NCBI GenBank assembly: GCA_947502635.1
Contig: CANNAN010000002.1
Location: 310,001 to 374,000, forward strand
Length of the DNA stretch: 64,000 bases
From: an uncultured Flavobacteriaceae bacterium
GTDB lineage: Bacteria > Bacteroidota > Bacteroidia > Flavobacteriales > Flavobacteriaceae
Direction: 5' to 3'
Positions 40,725 to 49,843 of the stretch are shown here, in pieces. Below the pieces are notes generated by a model, which saw nothing but the letters and a program-made list of their open reading frames with translations, made no database searches and was not told the DNA's origin. Each line of letters begins with the position of its first letter. Positions within the stretch are counted from its first letter, which is position 1. The position numbers and the translations under genes were made by a program.

Positions 40725-41981
40725 ATGTATGCCTTAGTAGATTGTAATAACTTTTATGCGTCTTGCGAACGTGCTTTTAATCCTAACTTGCGCAATAAAC
40801 CCATTGCTATTCTAAGTAATAACGATGGCTGTGTTATTTCGCGTAGCGATGAAGCCAAAGATTTAAATCTACCTATGGGGGCACCTATTTTTAAATGGGA
40901 AGCTTTTTGTAGAGCAAATAATATTCAAGTGTTTTCATCTAACTATCCATTATATGGTGATATGAGTAGTCGAGTTATGACTATATTGGAGCAGTTTACT
41001 CCAGATGTGGAAGTGTATAGTATTGATGAAGCGTTTGTCCAATTTAAAGGTTTTGAAAATTGCAATTTTGAAGATTATGGAAACGAAATTAGGCAGCGTA
41101 TTTTAAAATGGACTGGGATTCCTACTTGTGTGGGGATTGCTCCAACAAAAGCTTTGAGCAAAGTTGCTAACAAAATAGCTCGTAAATTTCCAAATGAAAC
41201 CAAAGGTGTTTATGTAATTGATTCTGAAGAGAAAAGAATTAAAGCTTTAAAATGGATAAAATTAGAAGCTGTTTGGGGGATTGGTCGCGGATTGCAAAAA
41301 CGATTGAAAGTAAAAGGCTGTAAAACGGCTTTCGATTTTGTGCAATTGCCTGACGAATGGGTTCGTAAAAATTTTTCGATTACTGAATGGAAATTAAAAA
41401 AGGATTTAGAAGGGATTTCTAAATTGAAATTAGATGAAATCCAAACAAAAAGGGCTATTGCAACTACGAGAAGTTTTGAATACACTTTCTCTGATATTGA
41501 TAATATTAAAGAACGTATTTCAACTTTTGCAACAAGTTGTGCCGAAAAATTACGTAAACAAGGGTCTAGCTGTCATATTATTTATGTTGTTTTAAGCAGT
41601 GATAGACATAAAAAAGAAATGGAACAACATAGAGCAAGTAAAGCTATAAATTTACCATACCCAACAAATTCATCTTTAATTATTAGTAATTGTGCTGTAG
41701 ATGGTGTAGTTTCAATTTTTAAAAAAGGTGTAAAATATAAACGAGCAGGTGTCATTGTTACGGGTTTGGTACCGACAAGTAACCATCAATTAGATATATT
41801 TGAAACTGAAGACCCTAAGCATAAGCCTTTGATGGATATTATAGATACGTTAAATGCTAAATATGAAAATTATAAAATAAAACTAGGGAATCAAGACTTG
41901 AAGCGGACTTGGAAAATGCGACAAGAACGTTTGTCTCCAAGGTATACAACGAATATTAATGATATTATTAAAGTAAAATGA
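40725..41981 (+). CDS. umuC: Y-family DNA polymerase (UmuC, pol V-like)
   Basis: Translesion polymerase of 418 residues, standard for UmuC. Catalytic blocks: YALVDCNNFYASCERAF (first aspartate), VISRSDEAKDLNLPMGAPIF and EVYSIDEAFVQF (Asp-Glu pair); then IPTCVGIAPTKALSKVANKIA, WGIGRGLQKRL (HhH) and the little-finger domain with TTRSFEYTFSD. It overlaps the following umuD gene by 4 bp. The polymerase gene comes first, the opposite of the E. coli order. SOS control is likely, but no LexA operator can be defined here. Confidence 0.94.
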   Translation: MYALVDCNNFYASCERAFNPNLRNKPIAILSNNDGCVISRSDEAKDLNLPMGAPIFKWEAFCRANNIQVFSSNYPLYGDMSSRVMTILEQFTPDVEVYSIDEAFVQFKGFENCNFEDYGNEIRQRILKWTGIPTCVGIAPTKALSKVANKIARKFPNETKGVYVIDSEEKRIKALKWIKLEAVWGIGRGLQKRLKVKGCKTAFDFVQLPDEWVRKNFSITEWKLKKDLEGISKLKLDEIQTKRAIATTRSFEYTFSDIDNIKERISTFATSCAEKLRKQGSSCHIIYVVLSSDRHKKEMEQHRASKAINLPYPTNSSLIISNCAVDGVVSIFKKGVKYKRAGVIVTGLVPTSNHQLDIFETEDPKHKPLMDIIDTLNAKYENYKIKLGNQDLKRTWKMRQERLSPRYTTNINDIIKVK

Positions 41982-42418
41982 TACTACATAAATCACAACA
42001 CTTAACGTTTTTTACTCCAAAAGAAACAAACGGTTTAGGAGCTCCTTTTTTTGATACAGGAATTTCTGCTGGGTTTCCTTCGCCTGCTGAAGATTTTAAG
42101 GAACAGCGTTTGTCTTTAGATAAGGAACTTATTAAAAATAAAGAAGCGACTTTCTTTGCTCGGGTAAGTGGGCAATCTATGATTGGTGCTGGATTAGATG
42201 ATAACGATTTATTAGTTATAGATAGAAGCTTAGAACCAACAAATAATAAAATAGCAGTTTGCTTTTTAGATGGTGAATTTACAGTAAAGCGTTTAAAAGT
42301 AGATAAGGAAGAGGTATGGCTAAAGCCAGAAAATCCTAATTATCCGATAATTAAAATTACTAGTGATAATGATTTTATTATTTGGGGTATTGTGACCAGT
42401 GTGATAAAAAAAGTATAG
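41978..42418 (+). CDS. umuD: UmuD-like S24 self-cleaving protein
   Basis: LexA-type serine peptidase of 146 residues without a DNA-binding domain, accessory subunit of pol V. The cleavage site is ISAGFPSPAEDF (Ala31-Gly32), the nucleophile is Ser67 in VSGQSMIGAG and the general base Lys104 in FTVKRL. Its ATGA start overlaps the umuC stop, so the two are coupled. Confidence 0.94.
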   Translation: MILHKSQHLTFFTPKETNGLGAPFFDTGISAGFPSPAEDFKEQRLSLDKELIKNKEATFFARVSGQSMIGAGLDDNDLLVIDRSLEPTNNKIAVCFLDGEFTVKRLKVDKEEVWLKPENPNYPIIKITSDNDFIIWGIVTSVIKKV

Positions 42419-42423
42419 TTGTT

Positions 42424-42984
42424 ATGCCACACATTGTTTATAAACGTGCAGAAACAGATGCGGAGTTACAACAAATTTTAAACTTACAGCGTGCTAATAT
42501 TAAGCCATCATTATCTAATGAGGCTCTTAAAACAGAAGGATTTGTTTCTATAACGCATCCTTTTGATGTTTTAAAGCGCATGAATGATGCTTGTCCACAT
42601 GTTATTGCTATAGATAAAGAAAAAGTTGTAGGCTATGCCTTATGTATGCTTAATGCTTTTAGAAATGATGTGCCTTCACTTATTCCGATGTTTGAATATA
42701 TGGATGGCATCATTACATCAAAAAACTTATCGGAACTTCATTATTTAATTATGGGACAAATCTGTATAGATAAGGGATATAGAAGACAAGGCATTTTTAA
42801 AAAGTTGTATTATTACTTTAGGGATGAACTAAAATCAGGTTTTGATGCCGTAGTTACAGAAGTTAATTCGAAAAACACACGTTCTTCTGAAGCACATCGA
42901 GCCGTAGGTTTTAATATTTTAGATCTACATACCGAAGCTGGTGAAGACTGGGAATTGATGATTTGGAAATGGTATAATAAATAA
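42424..42984 (+). CDS. GNAT-family acetyltransferase
   Basis: Protein of 186 residues from the ATG at 42424. A frame open from 42382 overlaps umuD and is not needed. The GNAT core is visible: VIAIDKEKVVGYALCML (beta strand), MGQICIDKGYRRQGIFKKLY (acetyl-CoA loop of the RxxGxG type) and VTEVNSKNTRSSEAHRAVGF. The acceptor substrate is unknown. It probably is co-transcribed with umuCD and ends at a bidirectional terminator. Confidence 0.88.
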   Translation: MPHIVYKRAETDAELQQILNLQRANIKPSLSNEALKTEGFVSITHPFDVLKRMNDACPHVIAIDKEKVVGYALCMLNAFRNDVPSLIPMFEYMDGIITSKNLSELHYLIMGQICIDKGYRRQGIFKKLYYYFRDELKSGFDAVVTEVNSKNTRSSEAHRAVGFNILDLHTEAGEDWELMIWKWYNK

Positions 42985-43037
42985 ATAATCGTTTTATTCT
43001 ACAGTAACTTCAAACAAGTCATATTAAGGTATAAAAA

Positions 43038-43065
43038 AACGCAAAGCATTTGCTTCACGTTTTTA
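43038..43065. terminator. Bidirectional terminator between the acetyltransferase gene and atpC
   Basis: AACG-CA-AAGC (43038-43047), loop ATTT, GCTT-CA-CGTT (43052-43061), flanked by an A run on the left and a T run on the right, so it can act for both convergent genes. Confidence 0.7.
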
Positions 43066-43086
43066 ATATATTTTATAAAAAGAAGT

Positions 43087-43365
43087 TTAATCTGCTAAAA
43101 CAATAACTTTATTGTCTTTCATTTCTATAGTTCCAGAACTTATTTTTAATAAGGTTGTATCTTTTTCTCCTTTAGTAAACTTGTCTTGAACTTCTTCATC
43201 TAATTCAATGTTTCCTGAAATTTTCACAACACCTTCTTTTAATATAGATACAATAGGTGCATGATTATTTAACATTTCGAAATCTCCATTAACTCCAGGA
43301 ACAGCAACACTAGTTACTTCTCCGCTAAATAAGGTTGCTTCAGGTGATACAATTTCTAAATACAT
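43087..43365 (-). CDS. atpC: ATP synthase epsilon subunit
   Basis: F1 central-stalk subunit of 92 residues. Only the N-terminal beta-sandwich is present (YLEIVSPEATLFSGEVTSVA, PGVNGDFEMLNNHAPIVSIL, GTIEMKDNKVIVLAD). The C-terminal helical hairpin, which can inhibit ATP hydrolysis in other bacteria, is missing, as is usual in Bacteroidota. It lies 79 bp after atpD on the same strand; the gap holds a repeat element. The other ATP synthase genes are elsewhere, also normal for the group. Confidence 0.95.
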   Translation of the reverse strand: MYLEIVSPEATLFSGEVTSVAVPGVNGDFEMLNNHAPIVSILKEGVVKISGNIELDEEVQDKFTKGEKDTTLLKISSGTIEMKDNKVIVLAD

Positions 43366-43444
43366 ATTTTTTAAGTATTCTGTATTCAGTATTTAGTAGT
43401 TCGATTGCGGACTGCAAACTGCTACTGCAAACTGAATACTAATT
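43366..43444. repeat. Short-repeat element between atpD and atpC
   Basis: On the coding strand the gap holds two copies of CAGTTTGCAG 13 bases apart, then AATACTG, AATACAG, AATACTT in tandem. GTATTCAG near one end pairs with CTGAATAC near the other. Similar CAGTTTGCAG-type repeats occur between genes in Flavobacterium genomes, from memory. It could fold in the atpDC mRNA and set the ratio of the two subunits. Confidence 0.65.
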
Positions 43445-44956
<1,512 letters not shown>

Positions 44957-45071
44957 TTATGTGTTTAATATTATGCGATTTAATTGTGTGAAAACACTTT
45001 TAGTTTTCGCGTGCAAAGATATATTTTTTAATTTAAAATGAAAGTTGTTTTTAGAGCTTTTTTACAATCAA

Positions 45072-45100
45072 AAAAACACCTCCTATCTGAAGGTGTTTTT
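45072..45100 (-). terminator. Terminator after the SGNH-hydrolase gene
   Basis: AAAAACACCT (45072-45081), 9-base loop, AGGTGTTTTT (45091-45100); ten paired bases with a T tract in both directions. It follows the TonB receptor/SGNH operon on the minus strand and precedes atpD. Confidence 0.8.
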
Positions 45101-45213
45101 TAATAATATTTTACCTTGCCCAGAACAGCCTTTTTTAGAGGTTCAGACCTTTATAAAGAAAGGTGAAATAGAAAGACTCGATCCCAATGGGTTGGATGGT
45201 TTTTAGATTAAAA

Positions 45214-46767
45214 TTATTGTAACGTAGGTGAGTAATTTGTTGGGTAATCATTTGCTTTGGCGATATTTCCAGACTCAATAAAGTTTGAGCCAAATGCAGC
45301 ATCAATAGCTTCTAAAAACTTATTAGCTAAATATGCATACCCTCGTCCTGTTAGGTGAATACCATCTAAACCTATAGCGCCACCTGTAATTAAATCTGCA
45401 TTGATATTGAAACCATCAAAATTAATACCTATGCTAGACAATTCAGTAAGAGTCGCATTAAGGTCTACTAAAGCAATAGCATCATTAGCACTTGCTACAG
45501 CAGCAATGGTTGTATTATAAGCATCTGTTGCCATTTTTATTTCAGCAAGTTCATCACGATCTAAAGCATCTCCGTCATCAATTCCATTAACTGCAGCAAT
45601 TACCAAAGCTCCTTGCTGAGGTGTTGGCGTTCCTCCAGTTTTAAGAATTTCTAAAACCTGTAAAACTTCTGGGGTTAAGGCTACAGATCCATAACCTTGA
45701 GCTAAAGCACTTTGATCTATAGTTAATACCAATAGTTCGTCTTCGGTCATTTGTCTAAAACCTAAAGGGTTGGTAGGTGTTACAGGAACATCTATAATCC
45801 ATCTATTAGCTCCTGCGTTAAATTGAATAGCATATTGAGAAGCTAACGCTTGAGCTTGAGCGGGAGGAACCATTTGTGCTATTAAAACCTGAGTAAAAAT
45901 TCCTGCTACTGCTTGAAAAAAACCAGTTAATTGACCAGCAGCGGCCTCATCTATAACTAATGCATTATTTGGTACGGTTGTAAAATGCGGTAGGTCTGTA
46001 ACATAAGGAACATTTGTAACGACCCCTTTAGCACCTCCAGAGGTTAAGGTCGTAACTAATGCATTAAATGTTTCATCAAAACCAACTCCAGCAGCACCAG
46101 CTGAAGGTGTTATTAAATTAGATCCATCTCCACCAGAGGTGGCATATCCTAAAACATCATTACCTCCAATCTCAGATAATGTAAAAAATGTTGGATTTTG
46201 TGCCATAGCATCCGCCAAAACAGTAGCTGTTGGGGACGATGCAATACGTGCATAAAATGGGTTTAAGCCTGCATAACCTGGAGCTACTAAATGCCAACTT
46301 TTCGCGCCTGGAATTCCAAAATTATTAAAATCACTGCCAATATTCATTCCAGCTTCAGTTGTGATAGGAGGAACAGGAGCTCCTAATCCTGTTAAAAAAG
46401 CATCTAGCGCTTGTGGTCCAGGGATGGCACTATTAAATGTTAGTCTGTAACTTCTCACAACACTACCACCTACTAAAATACCTCCTGTATTATCACTCAT
46501 TAAAGGTTGTGTAAAAGTACCGCCTCCAGCATTTGCGAATATTTTTGATAAAATATTAGGGAATGAATTTTCTTGAGAAGCCTTAAATAGGCCACCATCT
46601 GTAAAACCTGATGTAAATGAGGCACCTACAGCTACATAATTTGAAAAGTCAACAGAACCTGCTGTTAATTCTGGTAATATCACTTCTTCAGGTAAAATGT
46701 TGTCATCTTCATCGCAAGCAAAAAATCCTAGAACAAGGATAAAAAGGTATATATATCTAATATTCAT
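45214..46767 (-). CDS. SGNH/GDSL-hydrolase-type lipoprotein
   Basis: Lipoprotein of 517 residues (lipobox GFFAC, Cys18) with the SGNH hydrolase blocks: NYVAVGASFTSG (block I, Ser50), NNFGIPGAKSWHL (block II glycine), EIGGNDVLGYA (block III, Asn203) and GLDGIHLTGRGYAYL (block V, D468 and H471). All catalytic positions are kept, so an esterase or acylhydrolase acting at the outer membrane is likely. It is 10 bp downstream of a TonB receptor, a pairing common in flavobacteria that suggests de-esterification of an imported compound or lipid. The substrate is unknown. Confidence 0.88.
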   Translation of the reverse strand: MNIRYIYLFILVLGFFACDEDDNILPEEVILPELTAGSVDFSNYVAVGASFTSGFTDGGLFKASQENSFPNILSKIFANAGGGTFTQPLMSDNTGGILVGGSVVRSYRLTFNSAIPGPQALDAFLTGLGAPVPPITTEAGMNIGSDFNNFGIPGAKSWHLVAPGYAGLNPFYARIASSPTATVLADAMAQNPTFFTLSEIGGNDVLGYATSGGDGSNLITPSAGAAGVGFDETFNALVTTLTSGGAKGVVTNVPYVTDLPHFTTVPNNALVIDEAAAGQLTGFFQAVAGIFTQVLIAQMVPPAQAQALASQYAIQFNAGANRWIIDVPVTPTNPLGFRQMTEDELLVLTIDQSALAQGYGSVALTPEVLQVLEILKTGGTPTPQQGALVIAAVNGIDDGDALDRDELAEIKMATDAYNTTIAAVASANDAIALVDLNATLTELSSIGINFDGFNINADLITGGAIGLDGIHLTGRGYAYLANKFLEAIDAAFGSNFIESGNIAKANDYPTNYSPTLQ

Positions 46768-46777
46768 AATGATCTTT

Positions 46778-49618
46778 TTATAAGTTATTAATGGTCCATG
46801 AAAGGTAAAACTGAGAGCCTATTAAGCCTGTTCCTACAGCCGTGAAAAATTCATCGCCTAAAAGATTAGAGGCTCCTGCTTTAAAGGTTGATTTTAAAGC
46901 GGGTACACGCAAGTTTATTTGTGCATCTAAAACATGATAAGCAGGAACGGCTCCTGTGGCAAACGAAGCTTCCCAAACATAATTATCACTCCAACGCCAT
47001 GCAACATTAAAACCGAAATTTTCAAATAGATTTGTATTCCCAAAAGAAGCTTTTACCTTATGTTCGGGCGTGTTAAAGTTTGTTTGGAAATCTGGATTGG
47101 CATCACGATCAAAATCTAATTTGGCATAGGTATAATTCATACCTAAGTCATAGTTGCCAAATATTTTAGTGGTTACGCCCAAAGCAGCACCATAAGAATT
47201 AACATCTGCTGTCGTATTTGTATAAGCTCTATAGGCTTGAAAATCACCATTAGCTAAGGCAATAACAGCCAAGGGGGTTGGATTTCCATTGACAGGAGTT
47301 GTTTGAGATAATTGAACATCGCCATAATATGGATTAACAACATCTATAGTGGTAATAAAATCTTGATATTGATTTAAATACGCACTAAAATCAATAATAA
47401 CTTTGTCTAGTTTTCCTCGGTAACCTATTTCGAAAGAACTAACCTGTTCTGGTTTTACGATACCTGGATTTGCTATATTTAAATCTGCAGGGTTTTGAGA
47501 AGCAGCAAATGCTGCCACCGAAGTTCTTGTAAAAGAGTTGTTATAAGCTCCAGTACCATCATAATCAAAGCTATTACCAATAATGCTTTGTCCGGTCGTT
47601 GAAATATCATCTCCACTAACCGTCCTTAAATCTCTTTGAGGGTTATCTGGTGCACTCCCTAGCAAAATAATACTCCCTACATTAAAGCCAATATACAAGG
47701 CTTGGGTATCTGGGTTTCTAAAACCTGTTTGGAAAGAAGCTCTTAAATTATGATTATTATCTTCTCCTAAATTATAACCCAGAGATACTCTAGGGGAGAA
47801 AAAGGCATCAAAAAGTTCTGATTTGTCGTAACGTATAGATGCTGTTAATTTTAAGCGATCATCTTCTAAAAATTTCTTTTGAATTTGTGTATATAATCCA
47901 ACCTCAGAATATGGAATCTCATCCAATTTATCAGTATATATGGAGCCAAATGAATTTAGCACATACTTTCTATAAGACCCTCCAACTTGAATATCGGCAA
48001 AATCTGTTAAATGACTGAAATTATAGTTAGCATCAGAATGATAGATTTTAGATTCATCTCTAAATTTACTACCAGTTAAAACATCTGGATCGTTTATTAC
48101 TGTATTGAAAGCATTTTGAAACTGAGGCGTACCAGGCTCATACCTTCCAGTATCTGCAGCTTGTCTTGCATTAGCATGTGCTTCATTTGCATCTAGTCCA
48201 GCCAATGTCCCACCTATAAAAGCAGCGGTATATTCGCCAAACCAAACTTCATCAGTTTTCCATTGCCTATTTATATTTACACCAGTGAATACCATATCGT
48301 AAGAATCACCAGCATTATCTGCAGTTACATAACCTCTAAGAAAAAAATTATCGTTTTTTATTTCTAGTTTGTGCTGTTGTAAAAAGAAATTCTTTATGGA
48401 GTATCTATTAGAACCTTGATATACAGTAGATCCAGAGCCTATTTTGCCTACATATTGAATTTCAAAATCGTTTTCCCATGGCCTAAAATATAATCCCCAG
48501 TCTGATTTTACACTTTTAGCATCATAATCTGTTAAATCTGCTTCGTCATAACCTGTTCTACTCACATTAACAGATGGCACTAAGTTAGCTAAAGCGGGGT
48601 TTGGTAACCGCCCTAATGAGGCTAGCCTATCAGCAACTGTTTTAATGTTAATGGTAGCAATATCACCATATACGTTTACACCATCATAATCTATATCGTT
48701 TTCTCTGGTGCTATTATTTTCTATAAAAGTAGTCGTTCGATCTTTGCCTCTGGTATCATTAGCTACCCAGTCGGTTCCTTGTAAGTAGCTAAAATTAACT
48801 TTTGCTGCGAATTTATCACTGAATTTATGAGCAACACGAATGCCATAATCTTTATAGTCATTATCTCCAGCAGCTTGTTGAGAGGTAATGCCCTGTTTGT
48901 AGTAGGCGCTAATACCATGGTGATCAAAAGGACTTTTACTTCGCATGAATAGCACACCATTAAATGCATTCGCTCCATAAAGGGCAGAAGCTGCTCCAGG
49001 TAAGAGTTCTACGCTTTGTACATCTGTTTCTATCATGCCTAATAAATTTCCTAAAGGAAAGTTAAGAGCTGGTGCTGCATTGTCCATACCATCTACTAAT
49101 TGCATAAAACGCGTATTTGCAAATGTTGCAAAACCTCTAGTGTTAATAGATTTAAAAGTTAAACTATTTGTATTAACATCAACTCCTTTTAAATTTTCTA
49201 ATCCATCATAAAAATCAGATGACGCTGTATTTTTAATTTCCCTAAGTCCAAAACGTTCTATCGTTACAGGAGATTCGAATACGCGTTCTGGTGTTCTTGA
49301 TGCAGAAATAACAACTTCATCTAATGAGGTGCCTTCTTTAAGAACAAAATTTAAAGTTTGATTAGCAGACGTTACTTCTTTAGTAGCGGTTTCAAAACCT
49401 ACACTACTAGCTTGAATGCTAAACGGAGGGTTTTGGTTAATAGTAAGAGAGAAATTACCATCAAAATCTGTTACGACACCTGTTGAAGTGCCAATAATAA
49501 TAACATTTGCTCCAGGAATGGGTTGGTCATTATCATCGACAACAAGGCCAGAAATAGTTGTTTGAGAATAAGATAAACTACAAAACAACAACAGTAAAAT
49601 TGAGAAAATTGTCTTCAT
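46778..49618 (-). CDS. TonB-dependent receptor paired with the SGNH hydrolase
   Basis: Outer-membrane receptor of 946 residues. Signal peptide, carboxypeptidase-like domain (TTISGLVVDDNDQPIPGANV, residues 19-95), linker SLDEVVISASRTPERVFESP, plug with FKSINTRGFATFANTRFMQL and GAASALYGANAFNGVLFM, and a long barrel ending GSQFYLSWTINNL. It is closer to non-SusC receptors than to SusC, since there is no SusD partner. It is the first gene of an operon with the SGNH lipoprotein. The 225-bp region upstream holds two palindromes that share TATGCGC. Confidence 0.88.
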   Translation of the reverse strand: MKTIFSILLLLFCSLSYSQTTISGLVVDDNDQPIPGANVIIIGTSTGVVTDFDGNFSLTINQNPPFSIQASSVGFETATKEVTSANQTLNFVLKEGTSLDEVVISASRTPERVFESPVTIERFGLREIKNTASSDFYDGLENLKGVDVNTNSLTFKSINTRGFATFANTRFMQLVDGMDNAAPALNFPLGNLLGMIETDVQSVELLPGAASALYGANAFNGVLFMRSKSPFDHHGISAYYKQGITSQQAAGDNDYKDYGIRVAHKFSDKFAAKVNFSYLQGTDWVANDTRGKDRTTTFIENNSTRENDIDYDGVNVYGDIATINIKTVADRLASLGRLPNPALANLVPSVNVSRTGYDEADLTDYDAKSVKSDWGLYFRPWENDFEIQYVGKIGSGSTVYQGSNRYSIKNFFLQQHKLEIKNDNFFLRGYVTADNAGDSYDMVFTGVNINRQWKTDEVWFGEYTAAFIGGTLAGLDANEAHANARQAADTGRYEPGTPQFQNAFNTVINDPDVLTGSKFRDESKIYHSDANYNFSHLTDFADIQVGGSYRKYVLNSFGSIYTDKLDEIPYSEVGLYTQIQKKFLEDDRLKLTASIRYDKSELFDAFFSPRVSLGYNLGEDNNHNLRASFQTGFRNPDTQALYIGFNVGSIILLGSAPDNPQRDLRTVSGDDISTTGQSIIGNSFDYDGTGAYNNSFTRTSVAAFAASQNPADLNIANPGIVKPEQVSSFEIGYRGKLDKVIIDFSAYLNQYQDFITTIDVVNPYYGDVQLSQTTPVNGNPTPLAVIALANGDFQAYRAYTNTTADVNSYGAALGVTTKIFGNYDLGMNYTYAKLDFDRDANPDFQTNFNTPEHKVKASFGNTNLFENFGFNVAWRWSDNYVWEASFATGAVPAYHVLDAQINLRVPALKSTFKAGASNLLGDEFFTAVGTGLIGSQFYLSWTINNL

Positions 49619-49696
49619 TTAGTAAGAATTAGTTTATGTATTAGCTAAGCAATATAAAGATATTAAATATTACTTAGGCATAAAAATAAAAAAAAT

Positions 49697-49708
49697 TATG
49701 CGCGCATA
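49697..49708. promoter_or_regulatory. Palindrome TATGCGCGCATA upstream of the TonB receptor
   Basis: Perfect 12-bp palindrome 79 bp before the receptor start, flanked by an A-rich and a T-rich stretch. Its half TATGCGC recurs in the larger palindrome at 49773-49821, so both may be bound by the same factor. This is a hypothesis from symmetry only. Confidence 0.4.
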
Positions 49709-49772
49709 GTATTTTTTTAACAAAAAAGTATGCAAAAAACTGATTTATGTGTAAAAAAAAGACGAATTTATT

Positions 49773-49821
49773 GAATATTATCATTATGCGCTAGGTTTAG
49801 TAGCGCATAATGATAATATTC
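49773..49821. terminator. Perfect long palindrome after glmS (21-bp arms)
   Basis: Arms 49773-49793 and 49801-49821 are exact inverse complements (one half reads CATTATGCGCTA at its inner end), loop GGTTTAG. On the minus strand it begins 22 bases after the glmS stop and an eight-T run follows at 49760-49753, so a glmS terminator is the simplest reading. It could also be a protein-binding site. Confidence 0.6.
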
Positions 49822-49843
49822 TCAAAGATATAATGTAAAATGA

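Noticed and set aside
40725-42984. umuCD region as part of a mobile element
   Set aside because: No integrase, transposase, att-like repeats or tRNA gene is seen, and the neighbours are chromosomal in style.
43366-43444. Possible CRISPR-like repeats
   Set aside because: Units are only 7-10 bases, not spaced by unique spacers of constant length, and no cas gene is present.
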